64,000 nt of DNA from positions 1-64,000 of the forward strand of contig NZ_NOIS01000005.1 in assembly GCF_004137765.1 (NCBI RefSeq), read 5' to 3'. Position numbers and translations under genes: made by a program. The notes under the pieces are model-generated. The model was given only the letters and a program-made list of their open reading frames with translations, ran no database searches and had not been told where the DNA came from. The first letter of the stretch is position 1, and each line of letters begins with the position of its first letter. Positions 9,883 through 20,109 of this stretch are shown piece by piece. Origin of the DNA: Rothia uropygialis. Its GTDB lineage: Bacteria > Actinomycetota > Actinomycetes > Actinomycetales > Micrococcaceae.

Positions 9883-11106
9883 TCAGGCGTCGTGTGCCGC
9901 TTCCAGAATGGCCGGGAGAGCCTCCAAGAAGGCATCGACATGCGTGCCTTCGATAATCAGCGGCGGGGCAAGGCGCAGTGTCGATGGACCGGTGGCATTA
10001 ATGATGAAGCCTCGTTCTCGCGCGGCAGAGACGGCTTTCGGCCCCAGGGGGCCTTCCACTGAATTCGAATTCTCCAGGTCGAAGCCTATGAGGAGTCCGT
10101 TCCCCCGGACATCGACGACGCCGTCGATGGCACGCAGTCCATCCCGGAGGCGTCGGCCCATGGTCCGCGCATTCTCGAGCAGGTCTTCGTCTTCGATGGC
10201 TTGAATGGTCGCCAGCCCCGCGGCCATGGCCAACGGGTTTCCACCGAAGGTCGTGCCATGTTTTCCGGGCCCCAGGACGTCCGTGGCGTCCGGGGTCATC
10301 GCGAGCATCGCCCCGATGGGGAACCCTCCGCCTAGGGACTTGGCAAGGGTGACGACGTCCGGTACCAGCTCACCCGAGAGCGTGCCCTGGCTCGCGAGCC
10401 ACTGCCCCGTGCGGCCCATCCCGGTCTGAACCTCATCCACCACGAGCAATGCACCGTTGTCCTTCGTCAGACGGCGGGCAGCTTCGAGAAAGCCTTCCGG
10501 CAAAGGGTGAACACCGGCTTCACCTTGGATGGGCTCGAGAATGAGTCCGGCGACGTCCTCGTCCATGGCGTGCTCCAACGCATCAACCGTAGGATCGATG
10601 AATTCGACGCCGCCCGGCAACGGTTCGAAAGGCGCCCGGTAGGCCTCCTTGGAGGTCACCGCCAGAGCTCCGGTGGACCGACCGTGGAAGCCGTGTTTCA
10701 GGGCCAAGAGCCTGATCTTGCGCGGGTCGGCCGAGTTTCCGTGAGACCTGACGAGCTTCAATGCGGCCTCGTTGGCTTCGGTTCCCGAATTCGTGAAGAA
10801 AGCTTTTGCTCCGTCCGGGGCACCTGTGATCTCGAGGAGCTTTCGGGCGAGCCGCAATTGCTCGGGAGTCGTAAAGAAGTTCGAGACGTGGCCGAGCCGG
10901 CCCGCCTGATGTGATATCGCCTCGGTCCACGCCGCGTGGCCGTGTCCCAGAGCGTTGACCGCGATTCCGCCCAGAAGGTCCAGGTATGTCCGGCCGTCCG
11001 TATCGGTCACGAAGCACCCTTTGCCCTCGGTGAGAACGAGGGTCGGATCTCCGAATACGCCCAGGAGGTCGTTGCGATAGTCGTCCAGAAGGTCTTGCTG
11101 TCTCAT
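9883..11106 (-). CDS. argD: acetylornithine aminotransferase
   Basis: PLP-dependent class III aminotransferase converting N-acetylglutamate semialdehyde to acetylornithine. The 407-residue protein has [14 protein letters not shown], the [11 protein letters not shown] motif, and the PLP lysine in [15 protein letters not shown]. The chosen ATG 11106 overlaps the argB stop by four bases (ATGA), the usual coupling; the longer frame to 11295 lies inside argB. Confidence 0.96.
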   Translation of the reverse strand: MRQQDLLDDYRNDLLGVFGDPTLVLTEGKGCFVTDTDGRTYLDLLGGIAVNALGHGHAAWTEAISHQAGRLGHVSNFFTTPEQLRLARKLLEITGAPDGAKAFFTNSGTEANEAALKLVRSHGNSADPRKIRLLALKHGFHGRSTGALAVTSKEAYRAPFEPLPGGVEFIDPTVDALEHAMDEDVAGLILEPIQGEAGVHPLPEGFLEAARRLTKDNGALLVVDEVQTGMGRTGQWLASQGTLSGELVPDVVTLAKSLGGGFPIGAMLAMTPDATDVLGPGKHGTTFGGNPLAMAAGLATIQAIEDEDLLENARTMGRRLRDGLRAIDGVVDVRGNGLLIGFDLENSNSVEGPLGPKAVSAARERGFIINATGPSTLRLAPPLIIEGTHVDAFLEALPAILEAAHDA

Positions 11107-12116
11107 GAGGTCTCCTCTGCTGTGTGGAACGGGTTGACCAGAACGAAATCGGCGAGGGGTTTGGGAGCCGATGCCGTGCCGGTCACCTGCGTTCCGATTC
11201 CGGAGTCTGTAAAGATTTCCAAGAGCGGCGAATGGGCTCGGCGCCCGTCCACGATCGAAGCCGTGGGAACACCGTTTTCGACCGCGGCCAGGCACGCGCT
11301 CATCTTCGGGATCATGCCTTCGGCCAACTGCGGGACCAAGTCCCGCAGTTCTTTCGTGGTCAGGGAGCTGATGAGGGAGTCGCTGTCCGGCCAGTCGGCG
11401 TACAGACCCTCGACGTCGGTCAGCATCACGAGCTTTTCCGCTCCAATGGCGGCGGCCACGGCCGCCGCTGCGGTGTCCGCATTAACGTTCAAGACTTCAC
11501 CGGTCGGCGTATCGAGCGGCATGCCTTCTTCGACGGCTCGTCCATCGGCCAGTATTTCCGGCGCGATCGAAGAGATGACCGGTATTTTGCCGGCGTCGAT
11601 CATGGACGTGATGGCGGTGGTGTTGACCCCAACGACTTCGCCCACGAGACCGAGATCCATTTCCTCGCCGTCGACGACCGTCTTGATCCGACGCGCTCGC
11701 AGCAATCCTCCGTCTTCTCCCGACATGCCGACCGCGTGAGGGCCGTGCTGGTTAATGAGGCCCACAAGCTGACGAGCAACCTGCCCAGTGAGCACCATCC
11801 GCACCACGTCCATCGCTTCCGGCGTGGTGTACCGCAATCCTCCGCGGAATTCGCTGGGGATACCGAGTCGAGCGAGCATCGCGGATATCTGCGGCCCACC
11901 GCCGTGGACCACCACGGGTTTGATTCCCACGGAACGCAGGAAAACCATGTCCTCCGCGAAGGCTGCGCGGAGTTCTTCGCTGATCATGGCGTTGCCGCCG
12001 TATTTGAAGACCATGATTTTCCCGGCGAACCGTTGGATCCACGGGAGCGCCTCCATCAGCGTCTCCGCTTTGCTCTGCGCCGAGGCGTACCGCAATTGGT
12101 CACTCTGTTGTGGCAC
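11103..12116 (-). CDS. argB: acetylglutamate kinase
   Basis: Phosphorylates N-acetylglutamate, usually the arginine-inhibited step of the linear or cyclic pathway. The 337-residue protein shows the amino acid kinase fold: FKYGGNAM near residue 38, [31 protein letters not shown], and the LTDVEGLY loop. It lies 15 bases after argJ and overlaps argD by four bases. Confidence 0.96.
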   Translation of the reverse strand: MPQQSDQLRYASAQSKAETLMEALPWIQRFAGKIMVFKYGGNAMISEELRAAFAEDMVFLRSVGIKPVVVHGGGPQISAMLARLGIPSEFRGGLRYTTPEAMDVVRMVLTGQVARQLVGLINQHGPHAVGMSGEDGGLLRARRIKTVVDGEEMDLGLVGEVVGVNTTAITSMIDAGKIPVISSIAPEILADGRAVEEGMPLDTPTGEVLNVNADTAAAAVAAAIGAEKLVMLTDVEGLYADWPDSDSLISSLTTKELRDLVPQLAEGMIPKMSACLAAVENGVPTASIVDGRRAHSPLLEIFTDSGIGTQVTGTASAPKPLADFVLVNPFHTAEETS

Positions 12117-12131
12117 GGTAGATCGATTCTC

Positions 12132-13346
12132 CTAGCTCGAGTACGCCGAGTTTTCCTCGACGTAGTCGTGGGTCAAGTCGTTGGTCCAAATGGTCGCGGA
12201 TTCGGTTCCAGCGCCGAGGTCTATGACGACCTCGACTTTCCGGCTGCTCGCGAGATCCACCAGTGCTCGGTCTTCCCCGATCGCCCCACCGAGACAGATC
12301 TTGACTCCATTGATCGCGACGTCGACCTCATCGGGTTCGAAGTCCGCCGATGTTGTGCCTACCTCGGAAAGGATACGACCCCAGTTCGGGTCATTTCCGA
12401 AGATCGCACATTTGAAGAGGTTGGATCGCGAGACCGCTCGGGAGACTTCGAGTGCTTGGAGCTCCGACGCGGCTCCCCGGGTCGTGACGTGAATGTCGTG
12501 ACTGGCACCTTCGGCATCCGAAATGAGCTGAAGGGCCAAGCTCACGCAGACTTTCGTGAGGGCTTGGGTGAATTCTTCGACATCGGGGCTAGTGCCGCTT
12601 GCGCCGGAGGCCAGGAGTGCAACCGTATCGTTCGTCGACATGCACCCGTCCGAATCCGCGCGGTTGAAGCTGTGCTCCACCGAGGCCTTCAACGCGGAGT
12701 CGAGGTCCTCCGCGCCCAATGATGCATCGGTTACGAGTACAACGAGCATTGTGGCCAAGCCTGGGGCAAGCATTCCGGCGCCTTTGGCAATACCTCCGAT
12801 TCGAACTGGGCCGTTGGAGGTCTGCAGCGTCATGGACGCCTTCTTCGGAACCGTGTCCGTGGTCATGATCGCGGTCGCGGCCGCCTCGTCATTCTCGGGT
12901 CCGCCGCCCAGGGACCGGACGGCGTTCTTGATGCCCGGCAACAGTTTGTCCATCGGCAGTTGCTCGCCTATCAACCCGGTTGAGCAGATCAGCACGTCGC
13001 CCGCGGCCGATCCAGTCAGCTCTGCAACCTCTTCTGCGCTGCGGTGTGCGTTGCGGAAGCCCTCGGGCCCGGTACACGCGTTTGCCCCGCCCGAATTGAG
13101 CAGGATAATGTCGGCGCGCCCGTCCGCAACCACCTGGCGGGACCAATCGACCGGAGCCGCAGCGAAGCGGTTACTCGTGAAGACGGCAGCCGTCGAGAAC
13201 TCCGGTCCCAGATTGCGCACGAGGGCGACGTCGTTGCCGCCGCTGGCCTTCAGGCCCGCGGCGACGCCTGAGTATTCGAAGCCATGGACCACGGACAGAC
13301 CGTGTTCCACGTCGACATCGGGAAGTTCGGCTGATTCTTGACTCAC
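12132..13346 (-). CDS. argJ: bifunctional ornithine acetyltransferase / N-acetylglutamate synthase
   Basis: Recycles the acetyl group from acetylornithine to glutamate, and may also make N-acetylglutamate from acetyl-CoA. The 404-residue precursor carries the self-cleavage site in MLAPGLATMLVVL, where the bond before Thr of ATML is cut to give two chains. GTG 13346 is chosen because it overlaps the argC stop as GTGA and gives the family N-terminus (SQESAELPDVDV). The open frame to 13598 is inside argC. The linear-pathway genes argA and argE are not in the window. Confidence 0.95.
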   Translation of the reverse strand: MSQESAELPDVDVEHGLSVVHGFEYSGVAAGLKASGGNDVALVRNLGPEFSTAAVFTSNRFAAAPVDWSRQVVADGRADIILLNSGGANACTGPEGFRNAHRSAEEVAELTGSAAGDVLICSTGLIGEQLPMDKLLPGIKNAVRSLGGGPENDEAAATAIMTTDTVPKKASMTLQTSNGPVRIGGIAKGAGMLAPGLATMLVVLVTDASLGAEDLDSALKASVEHSFNRADSDGCMSTNDTVALLASGASGTSPDVEEFTQALTKVCVSLALQLISDAEGASHDIHVTTRGAASELQALEVSRAVSRSNLFKCAIFGNDPNWGRILSEVGTTSADFEPDEVDVAINGVKICLGGAIGEDRALVDLASSRKVEVVIDLGAGTESATIWTNDLTHDYVEENSAYSS

Positions 13347-14404
13347 GGAACGAGTCCTTCCTGCTCCAAGCCCGTGGTCTCGGCGAGCCCGAGGGCGATG
13401 TTCATCGACTGAATGGCGCCGCCGGCGGTGCCTTTCGCAAGATTGTCGATCGCGCAGGTCACGATCACACGCCCCACATGCTCGTCGAAGGCCAGTTGCA
13501 TCACGGCGTGATTGCTCCCCTGCACCGACTTCGTCGTCGGCCATTGGCCTTCCGGCAACACGTGGACGAAAGGTTCGGGGCCGTATGCGGCTCCCCATAT
13601 CGTCCGGAGATCATTCGAAGTGACTCCAGCTTTGACGCGGGCGGTGGCTGTGGTCAGGATGCCCCGCGGCATCGGAGCCAAAGTAGGCGTGAAGCTCACA
13701 CTGACCTGCTGACCCGAGGCGTCAGCAAATCCCTGCTCCATTTCCGGAGTGTGCCGGTGAATTCCGCCGACTCCGTACGGGGACATCGAGGACATCGCTT
13801 CGCTGGCCATCAAATGTGGTTTAAGAGCTTTGCCCGCCCCGGACGTGCCCGAAGCCGCGACGATGACCACGTCCTGAGGTTCTAGTGCATCGGCCGCGAA
13901 CCCAGGGGTCAGGGCCAGCTGGGCGCTCGTGGGATAACACCCAGGCACGGCGATCCTCGTGGCGCCCACCAGGTTCTCGCGCTGCTTGGCCGCCCCTCCT
14001 CCGCGCGTGGGCGAAGTAATGAGCTCGGGAAGCCCATAAGGCCAATGACCTGCATGGTCGGTTCCATAGAACCGGGACCAGGCATCTGGATCACGAAGGC
14101 GATGGTCAGCACCGGCGTCAATCACCAGCGTGCCTTCGGGCAATTGGGCCGCAATCGGACCGCTTGCCCCGTGAGGCAGAGCCAGGAAAACGACGTCGTG
14201 GCCGGCCAACGTATCCGCAGAAGTCTCCTGAACGGTCAGATGGGCCAACGAACGCAGATTCGGGACGAGCTCGCCAAGGCGACCACCGGCCGTGGAATTC
14301 GCCGTCACCGTGGTCACTTCTGCTTCCGGGTGTTGCGACAGGAGTCGTAGGACCTCTCCACCGGCATAACCCGTCGCACCCGATACTGCTACCGAAAATG
14401 TCAT
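13343..14404 (-). CDS. argC: N-acetyl-gamma-glutamyl-phosphate reductase
   Basis: NADPH-dependent reductase of the third arginine step. The 353-residue protein has the Rossmann loop VSGATGYAGGEVLRLL at the N-terminus, and the active-site cysteine in VAVPGCYPTSAQLAL-type sequence (RIAVPGCYPTSA). ATG 14404 with GGTGGA before it is chosen; the frame opens at 14533 but that part would cross the ArgR boxes. First gene of the arginine operon argCJBDFR. Confidence 0.96.
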   Translation of the reverse strand: MTFSVAVSGATGYAGGEVLRLLSQHPEAEVTTVTANSTAGGRLGELVPNLRSLAHLTVQETSADTLAGHDVVFLALPHGASGPIAAQLPEGTLVIDAGADHRLRDPDAWSRFYGTDHAGHWPYGLPELITSPTRGGGAAKQRENLVGATRIAVPGCYPTSAQLALTPGFAADALEPQDVVIVAASGTSGAGKALKPHLMASEAMSSMSPYGVGGIHRHTPEMEQGFADASGQQVSVSFTPTLAPMPRGILTTATARVKAGVTSNDLRTIWGAAYGPEPFVHVLPEGQWPTTKSVQGSNHAVMQLAFDEHVGRVIVTCAIDNLAKGTAGGAIQSMNIALGLAETTGLEQEGLVP

Positions 14405-14420
14405 GAATCCACCGTACCGC

Positions 14421-14454
14421 AGATTTATACAATGACCTAAATCTTTATACATGC
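14421..14454 (-). promoter_or_regulatory. pair of ArgR operator (ARG) boxes before argC
   Basis: Two AT-rich half-palindromic motifs sharing ATNTATAAA (14421-14436 and 14439-14454) lie 17-50 bases before the argC ATG. They resemble the argG boxes and mark the ArgR-controlled promoter of the argCJBDFR operon. They also sit about 50 bases before the start of the divergent oxidoreductase. Confidence 0.72.
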
Positions 14455-14502
14455 GGCTACTAGGATGGCCGCGAGACCACAGTCCAACCGAAGGAGATGG
14501 CC

Positions 14503-15489
14503 TTGCCAGAGCAGATACCCGAAACCATGACAACCGTTGTTGCGCCGATGAGCGGTGGCCCCGAGGTCTTGGTGGAACAGCAGGCTCCCGTCCCGGAGCC
14601 GTCGGCGACCCAACTGTCGGTCAGGAACATCGCCACGGGGGTCAACTTCATCGAGACCTATCAGCGCTCCGGCGTCTACGACGTGAAGCACCCGTTCACG
14701 CCCGGAAGCGAAGCAGTTGGCGTGGTTGTTGCCGCCGGATCCCGTGTGACCCACGCTCGAGTCGGCGATCGGATCGCCACCAGCCAGGCCTCGGCCACTT
14801 ACGCCGAATACTTCCTAGTCGAAGACGACGAGGCAGTCAGGCTTCCTGAAGGCATAGATCCGAAGGAGGGCGCGTGTCTCCCGCTTCAGGGCGTGACCGC
14901 GCATTACCTGGTGCGCTCTACCTACCCTGTGGGTGCGTCGGACACGGTGTTGTTCCACGCGGGTGCGGGTGGAGTGGGCGGTTTGGCGATACAGCTCATC
15001 AAGAACCTGGGAGCCAAGGTCATCGCGACGGTCTCGACGGATGAGAAGGAAGAAATAGCTCGTCGTCACGGGGCAGACCACGTGGTCCGGTACGAGAATT
15101 TCGCGGACGAGGTTCGTGAGTTGACCGACGGACGTGGAGTGGACGTCGTCTACGACTCTGTCGGCAAGGCAACATTCGAGGATTCCTTGACGACGCTCCG
15201 TCCTCGAGGGGTCGCGGTTCTCTTCGGGGGTGCAAGCGGCCAGGTACCGCCTTTCGACCTCCAGCGACTCAACGCCATGGGCTCGTTGTATGTCACGCGT
15301 CCGTCGATAGGAGCGTATTTGAGGGATCGGAGAGAACTCGAATGGCGCATGAACGAGCTATTCGACGATGTTCTGGCCGGACGATTAAAAGTCAGCCTGG
15401 ACACGACCTTTCCCCTGACCGAAGCCGGCCGGGCCCACCAGTATCTGGAAGATCGAAAGACTCGGGGCAAGGTTCTGTTGCAACCGTAA
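14503..15489 (+). CDS. qorA: zinc-independent quinone oxidoreductase (MDR superfamily)
   Basis: NADPH-dependent quinone or enone reductase, cytoplasmic. It has the N-terminal GroES-like fold (GVNFIETYQRSGVY), LPLQGVTAHYL, and the nucleotide loop HAGAGGVGGLAIQL near residue 150; no structural zinc cysteines are present. The first ATG in frame (14497) directly abuts AAGGAG and so cannot be served by it, whereas TTG 14503 has AGGAG at six bases spacing; TTG is therefore preferred, giving 328 residues. It is divergent from argC and ends before a 44-bp palindromic terminator. Confidence 0.88.
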   Translation: MPEQIPETMTTVVAPMSGGPEVLVEQQAPVPEPSATQLSVRNIATGVNFIETYQRSGVYDVKHPFTPGSEAVGVVVAAGSRVTHARVGDRIATSQASATYAEYFLVEDDEAVRLPEGIDPKEGACLPLQGVTAHYLVRSTYPVGASDTVLFHAGAGGVGGLAIQLIKNLGAKVIATVSTDEKEEIARRHGADHVVRYENFADEVRELTDGRGVDVVYDSVGKATFEDSLTTLRPRGVAVLFGGASGQVPPFDLQRLNAMGSLYVTRPSIGAYLRDRRELEWRMNELFDDVLAGRLKVSLDTTFPLTEAGRAHQYLEDRKTRGKVLLQP

Positions 15490-15531
15490 TAGCAGACGCC
15501 AACACGGCGGTTTCGCCCCCCCCCGCACGCA

Positions 15532-15575
15532 CGCGAGAAGGCCCGTCGAGCAATTGCTCGACGGGCCTTCTCGCG
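15532..15575. terminator. 44-bp perfect palindrome, bidirectional terminator
   Basis: The 22-base arms 15532-15553 and 15554-15575 are exact reverse complements, centred on CAATTG. It lies between the convergent oxidoreductase (ends 15489) and the membrane protein gene (ends 15610), and is preceded by a run of nine C (15516-15524). Confidence 0.8.
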
Positions 15576-15609
15576 GTCAATGGCGTGTTATAGCGCAGAC
15601 CGGGAGCGT

Positions 15610-16239
15610 CTATGCATTGATCTGTTCGTGGAGTTCGTCTTCGCGAGTTTTGTGTCTGGCGAAGATCGCCCCGGCGATTCCGGCCAGGAACACAACGATC
15701 GCGCCTGCCACCATCAGCCAACCGTTTCGCTTCTCCGCAGAGACGCTGTCATCGGTCACGGGTTTGAGAGTACCAGCGTCGTCGGTCTTGACGACCTTCA
15801 GCACCCCGTTGTCCACGGCCATCAGGGCATCGACATTCTGTGGGAAGTCTTCGTCCTGGGCACCGGTCTGGGTCCCTCGGAACTGAACCTGTTGGCCGGG
15901 TTTGACGTCGGTAGGATCGTTCACGCCCCCGTCGAACCGCTGATAGGACACATTCGAGTCCGACGGGAGCTTACCCTGATACACGCCGTTGAACGTTTTC
16001 GTCTGAAGGTCGTTGGTCGATGTCAGGAACTGTCCAGAAACCACCCAGGAGTGCCCCGCGTAGGGGGCGTCTTCCTTGGCGGAGTGCAACGAACGGACTC
16101 CACCGTATATCAACAGGCCAGCGAGAATCAGAGCGACCAGAATGATCAAGACACCGAACCAACGCCATTTGGAGCGGCGGCGAAGGTAGTGCCCCGTCTG
16201 TTCGTCGTCTTCGTCAAAACCAAAGAAGTCTTGTGACAC
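15610..16239 (-). CDS. membrane protein of unknown function (TM - ectodomain - TM)
   Basis: Not recognised. The 209-residue protein has an acidic N-terminus (DFFGFDEDDEQ), a basic patch RRRSKWRW, a transmembrane helix near 28-48, an extracytoplasmic domain of about 125 residues with PGQQVQFRG, a second helix near 173-193, and a short charged tail. The layout resembles DUF3592-type proteins, but I see no diagnostic motif. It is separated from pheT by 65 bases on the same strand, with no clear terminator between them. A start codon is assigned at 16239. Confidence 0.75.
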   Translation of the reverse strand: MSQDFFGFDEDDEQTGHYLRRRSKWRWFGVLIILVALILAGLLIYGGVRSLHSAKEDAPYAGHSWVVSGQFLTSTNDLQTKTFNGVYQGKLPSDSNVSYQRFDGGVNDPTDVKPGQQVQFRGTQTGAQDEDFPQNVDALMAVDNGVLKVVKTDDAGTLKPVTDDSVSAEKRNGWLMVAGAIVVFLAGIAGAIFARHKTREDELHEQINA

Positions 16240-16304
16240 GATTCTCCTCGTCTACCGGATGTTGCTGGGGAAGCCCGGTGTCGATGGGGCGGACTGGTGG
16301 CAGT

Positions 16305-18857
16305 TTACCCGCGCAGAACGGCCCCGTGGCGTTGTGACGCTAGCTCGATCGCGGCCTCTCGTGCCTCGCTGGCTTCGTCGTTGGTCAACGTACGGTCCTC
16401 CGCTCGGAAGCGCATTGCGCACGCCAGAGATTTCATATGTTCCTGGATACCCTGACCACGGTAGTCGTCGAAGACTCGAACTTCCTCCAACAACTCTCCG
16501 GATCCTTCCCGCAAAGTGGCCAGGATTTCCGATGCCGGCAGATCCGAGTCCACGACGAGCGCGACGTCCTGGGAAACAGCGGGGTACCCGGAGATCGGCT
16601 CGGCCGTCACCGGTTTGCCTGCGTGGCTGGCCAATTGAGTGAAATCGAGTTCCATGGCCACGGCCCGGTCGGGCAGATCCAAGTTCTTGAGCACTTTCGG
16701 GTGCAGCTCTCCGGCGAATCCCAGAAGATGGCCTTCCTGATCCAAGAGTTCCGCGGTCCTGCCAGGATGGAAGGCCTGATGTCGTCCCTGGCGTATTTCG
16801 ATCGTCACTCCGGCCGAATCCGCGATCGTGCGGGCCACGTCGAGCGCGTCCTGCCAGTCGTAGGGGCGAGGGGTGACACCGGGGGAAGGCTGGGCATCGT
16901 TCCCAGTCAGAATCGCGGCGATATGACGCGGTTGCTGAGGCAGTCCCGCATTGAGGTCGGCAAGAACTCCTGCGCCCGGCTTGATACCCACGGCCGGGAT
17001 GCTGTGAGTGCCCAGGTGTTCCTTGGGGTGGAAGACCAGGGCGGTCTCGTAAAGTGCCAAGTCGCGGAATCCGCGAGAATGATTACGTTTCAGGACCTGC
17101 ACCAAACCCGGCAAAAGCGAGGTTTGGAGGTAGCCCAAGGCCTCACTGATCGGATTTGCCAGTTTGATCGCGGCCACACGTTGGTCTGTCTCCGGGGTTC
17201 CGAAAAGCGCATTGTCAGCCTCGCTCACGAACGGGTACGACGCTACCTCGGTCAGGCCGGCCGCCGCGAGCGCGTTAAGGCATCGACGACGCACGGATTG
17301 TTCGACGGTGAGTCCTTTGCCGCTCGGAGGGACCGGCAGCGTCGAGGGGATCTTCTCATAACCCGACAACCGAGCGATTTCCTCGGCGAGGTCTTCCGCC
17401 TCGCTGAGATCGGGGCGCCACGAAGGTGCCGTGACCTGCAGGACGCCTCCGGTCTGGGTTACCTTCGCCCCGATGTCTTCGAGGATTCGGACCACGTCTT
17501 CCTGAGGGAAGTCCATGCCGATCCTTTTGCCCGGGTAATCGACCCCCATGTGAATTTCATGCGGGTAATAGTGCTCGAAGACGTCTGTCACGCCTTCTTC
17601 CGATCGTCCACCAGCCAGCTCCTCCAAGAGCTCGACGGCCCGCTGGGCGGCGGCAGCACAGACGAGCGGATCGACTCCGCGTTCAAAGCGTTTCGATGCT
17701 TCGGACGGAAGCTTGTGGCGGCGCCGTGTCCTGGCGATCGACACCTCCTCGAAACGCGCGGCCTCGATGAGGATGCGGCTGGTAGAGGCGGTCACTTCGG
17801 TTGTGGCACCGCCCATGACCCCGGCCAGGCCGATAGGACCTGACTCGTCGGTGATCAACAGATCTTCCGGATCGAGCTTTCGCTCTTTGCCATCGAGCGT
17901 CGTGAGCGTCTCCCCGGAGTGTGCACGACGGACTTGGATCTCACCGGTCAACCGATCGGCATCATAGAAGTGCAGCGGCTGTCCATACTCCAACATGACG
18001 TAATTCGAAATATCCACAGGCAAGGAGATCGATCGGATTCCGGCGAGGCGAAGGCGCGAGGACATCCATGTCGGCGTCGGAGCTTCGGGATCAACGTCGG
18101 CCACGGTTCTGGCCACGAATCGGGTCGCTCCTTGCCGATCGTGGATCGGCGACTCGTCGCTGATCCGGACCGGATAACCCGCGACGTTTCCGTGGGGCGC
18201 CCGCTGGTCCAAGGCTTCCGCAGGATCCGTGAATTTCTCGTTCACGGCGTGGCAGTACTCGCGTGCAACACCACGGATCGAGAACGCGTATCCGCGGTCT
18301 GGGGTCACGTTGATCTCCGCGGCCTCGTCATCCAGACCGAGCAGCGAGAGAGCATCGGTTCCCGGTTCCGGGTCGAGTCCCAACGTCGAGAGAACGAGGA
18401 TGCCGTCGTGGTCGTCCCCGATCCCGAGCTCACGCACAGAAGCGATCATGCCCGCCGAAACATGTCCATACGTCTTGCGAGGCGCAATCCGGAAATCCCC
18501 GGGCAACACGGCGCCGGGCAGGGTCACGACGACCTTGTCCCCCGGTTGGAAGTTATGGGCTCCGCACACTATGCCCTGAACACCCGAAGGGTCGATGCCT
18601 TCACCGGTGAGCTCCTGCGACTGTCCCTCGGGCACAACGCGAACGGAGCACCAGTTCACGGTCTTGCCGTTCGAGTGTTCTTCGGGTTCCATGGTCAGCA
18701 CCTGGCCGACCACAATCGGTCCGGAAATCTCCTCCGACGGACGGTGGACATCTTCTTCTTCAAGCCCCACCTTGACGAGGGTCTCCATGAGGTACTCCGC
18801 AGAAGCGCCCGCAGGGAGGGGCGCATACTCGCGCAGCCACGAAAGAGGAATACGCAT
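16305..18857 (-). CDS. pheT: phenylalanyl-tRNA synthetase beta subunit
   Basis: Large subunit of the alpha2-beta2 enzyme that charges tRNA-Phe. The 850-residue protein starts MRIPLSWLREYAPLP and has the EMAP-like tRNA-binding domain (about 40-150), the B3/B4 editing domain (200-400), the B5 domain (about 420-490), a catalytic-like core, and a C-terminal FDX-ACB domain containing SGYPAVSQDVALVV and FDDYRGQGI. It follows pheS by three bases, so expression is coupled. Confidence 0.97.
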   Translation of the reverse strand: MRIPLSWLREYAPLPAGASAEYLMETLVKVGLEEEDVHRPSEEISGPIVVGQVLTMEPEEHSNGKTVNWCSVRVVPEGQSQELTGEGIDPSGVQGIVCGAHNFQPGDKVVVTLPGAVLPGDFRIAPRKTYGHVSAGMIASVRELGIGDDHDGILVLSTLGLDPEPGTDALSLLGLDDEAAEINVTPDRGYAFSIRGVAREYCHAVNEKFTDPAEALDQRAPHGNVAGYPVRISDESPIHDRQGATRFVARTVADVDPEAPTPTWMSSRLRLAGIRSISLPVDISNYVMLEYGQPLHFYDADRLTGEIQVRRAHSGETLTTLDGKERKLDPEDLLITDESGPIGLAGVMGGATTEVTASTSRILIEAARFEEVSIARTRRRHKLPSEASKRFERGVDPLVCAAAAQRAVELLEELAGGRSEEGVTDVFEHYYPHEIHMGVDYPGKRIGMDFPQEDVVRILEDIGAKVTQTGGVLQVTAPSWRPDLSEAEDLAEEIARLSGYEKIPSTLPVPPSGKGLTVEQSVRRRCLNALAAAGLTEVASYPFVSEADNALFGTPETDQRVAAIKLANPISEALGYLQTSLLPGLVQVLKRNHSRGFRDLALYETALVFHPKEHLGTHSIPAVGIKPGAGVLADLNAGLPQQPRHIAAILTGNDAQPSPGVTPRPYDWQDALDVARTIADSAGVTIEIRQGRHQAFHPGRTAELLDQEGHLLGFAGELHPKVLKNLDLPDRAVAMELDFTQLASHAGKPVTAEPISGYPAVSQDVALVVDSDLPASEILATLREGSGELLEEVRVFDDYRGQGIQEHMKSLACAMRFRAEDRTLTNDEASEAREAAIELASQRHGAVLRG

Positions 18858-18860
18858 TGA

Positions 18861-19991
18861 CTAAATCTCCATCCCAAAATGCTCACTGAAGCGGATATCG
18901 CCTTCGATCATGTCCCGCATGTCCGGTACGCCATTGCGGAACATCAGGGTCCGCTCGATGCCCATGCCGAATGCGAATCCGGAGTATTGGTCCGGGTCGA
19001 CTCCCCCAGCGCGCAAGACATTCGGGTGAACCATTCCGCAGCCACCCCACTCGATCCACTGCGGCCCGCCTTTGGCGTTCGGATGCCAAACATCCATTTC
19101 GGCCGAAGGCTCGGTGAAAGGGAAATAATTGGGGCGAAGCCTGATCTTCGCTTCGGGCCCGAACATCTGACGGGCGAAGTGCTCGAGCGTACCTTTGAGA
19201 TCAGCCATCGTCAGCCCACGATCCACCGCGAGTCCTTCAATCTGGTGGAACACCGGCGTATGCGTTGCGTCCAGCTCATCCGTCCGGTACACCCGGCCTG
19301 GGCAGACAATGTAGAGCGGCAATTCGCGTTTGTGCAGAGCCCTCATCTGAACCGGCGACGTGTGGGTGCGAAGCACCAGGTGGGCCTTCGCGGGGTCGAC
19401 AAAGAAGGTGTCCTGCAATTCGCGGGCTGGGTGGTCCGGCTTGAAGTTCAAAGAATCGAAGTTGAACCACTCGGATTCGACCTCGGGTCCGTCCTCGACT
19501 TCCCAGCCCATCGAGACGAAGATGTCAGCCGCCTGTTCCTGAAGCAGTGTCACCGGGTGACGTCCGCCGATGCGCCGGTGTCCGGAACCGGCCGTGACGT
19601 CGACAGATTCCTCGACAAGGATCCGTTCCGCGTGCTCGTTCTCCAGCACCTCGTTCCGGGCCTCGAGCGCTTGAGTAATCCTGCCACGCGCCTGGCCCAG
19701 CAATTTGCCGATTTCCTTCTTGTGCTGATTCGACAATGAACGCATTTGACGGTTCGCGGCGCTCACGCCCGACTTTTCACCGGTAAATCGAAGCCGAACG
19801 TGCTTGAGCGCTTCGAAATCCGGGGTTCGGTTCTCGATGCTCTCGAGGGCTTGGGATACCTCCGCAGTGAATGCCTCGCGGACGCGCTCCAAACCCTGTT
19901 CAGGATCGTTTTCCAGAACGCCCACCATGTCTTCGAGGACCGGATCGGGTCCCGACGATGGTGCGGCGCTGTCCGGCGACGTTTCAGTCAT
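18861..19991 (-). CDS. pheS: phenylalanyl-tRNA synthetase alpha subunit
   Basis: Catalytic subunit of the phenylalanyl-tRNA synthetase. It has the N-terminal coiled-coil tRNA-binding arm, the class II motifs in [28 protein letters not shown] sequence ([12 protein letters not shown]), and motif 3 [18 protein letters not shown] near the C-terminus. ATG 19991 gives 376 residues; the frame is open to 20084 but the extra part lacks homology and a ribosome site. No T-box or Phe leader peptide was seen upstream. Confidence 0.96.
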   Translation of the reverse strand: MTETSPDSAAPSSGPDPVLEDMVGVLENDPEQGLERVREAFTAEVSQALESIENRTPDFEALKHVRLRFTGEKSGVSAANRQMRSLSNQHKKEIGKLLGQARGRITQALEARNEVLENEHAERILVEESVDVTAGSGHRRIGGRHPVTLLQEQAADIFVSMGWEVEDGPEVESEWFNFDSLNFKPDHPARELQDTFFVDPAKAHLVLRTHTSPVQMRALHKRELPLYIVCPGRVYRTDELDATHTPVFHQIEGLAVDRGLTMADLKGTLEHFARQMFGPEAKIRLRPNYFPFTEPSAEMDVWHPNAKGGPQWIEWGGCGMVHPNVLRAGGVDPDQYSGFAFGMGIERTLMFRNGVPDMRDMIEGDIRFSEHFGMEI

Positions 19992-20109
19992 GAACAACTC
20001 ATCTCTCGAAATTGCTGGCTTGTGCGTTGAGCTCATTGCCTCGACGGGACGCAGGGAATCCGGCCCAGAGGTCTTCGAGCACACCCAGTCTAGAGGATAT
20101 CGAGGCCCC

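Noticed and set aside
11124-12722. 532-codon plus-strand open frame
   Set aside because: Antisense shadow of argB and argJ, both of which have full catalytic motifs.
15490-15609. REP-like or mobile palindrome
   Set aside because: The 44-bp palindrome occurs once and sits exactly between convergent genes, which fits a terminator.
16437-17843. 468-codon plus-strand open frame
   Set aside because: Antisense to pheT; Arg/His/Gly-rich translation without homology.
19992-20109. T-box or Phe leader peptide before pheS
   Set aside because: No T-box core, specifier stem or run of Phe codons is visible in the 118-base gap.
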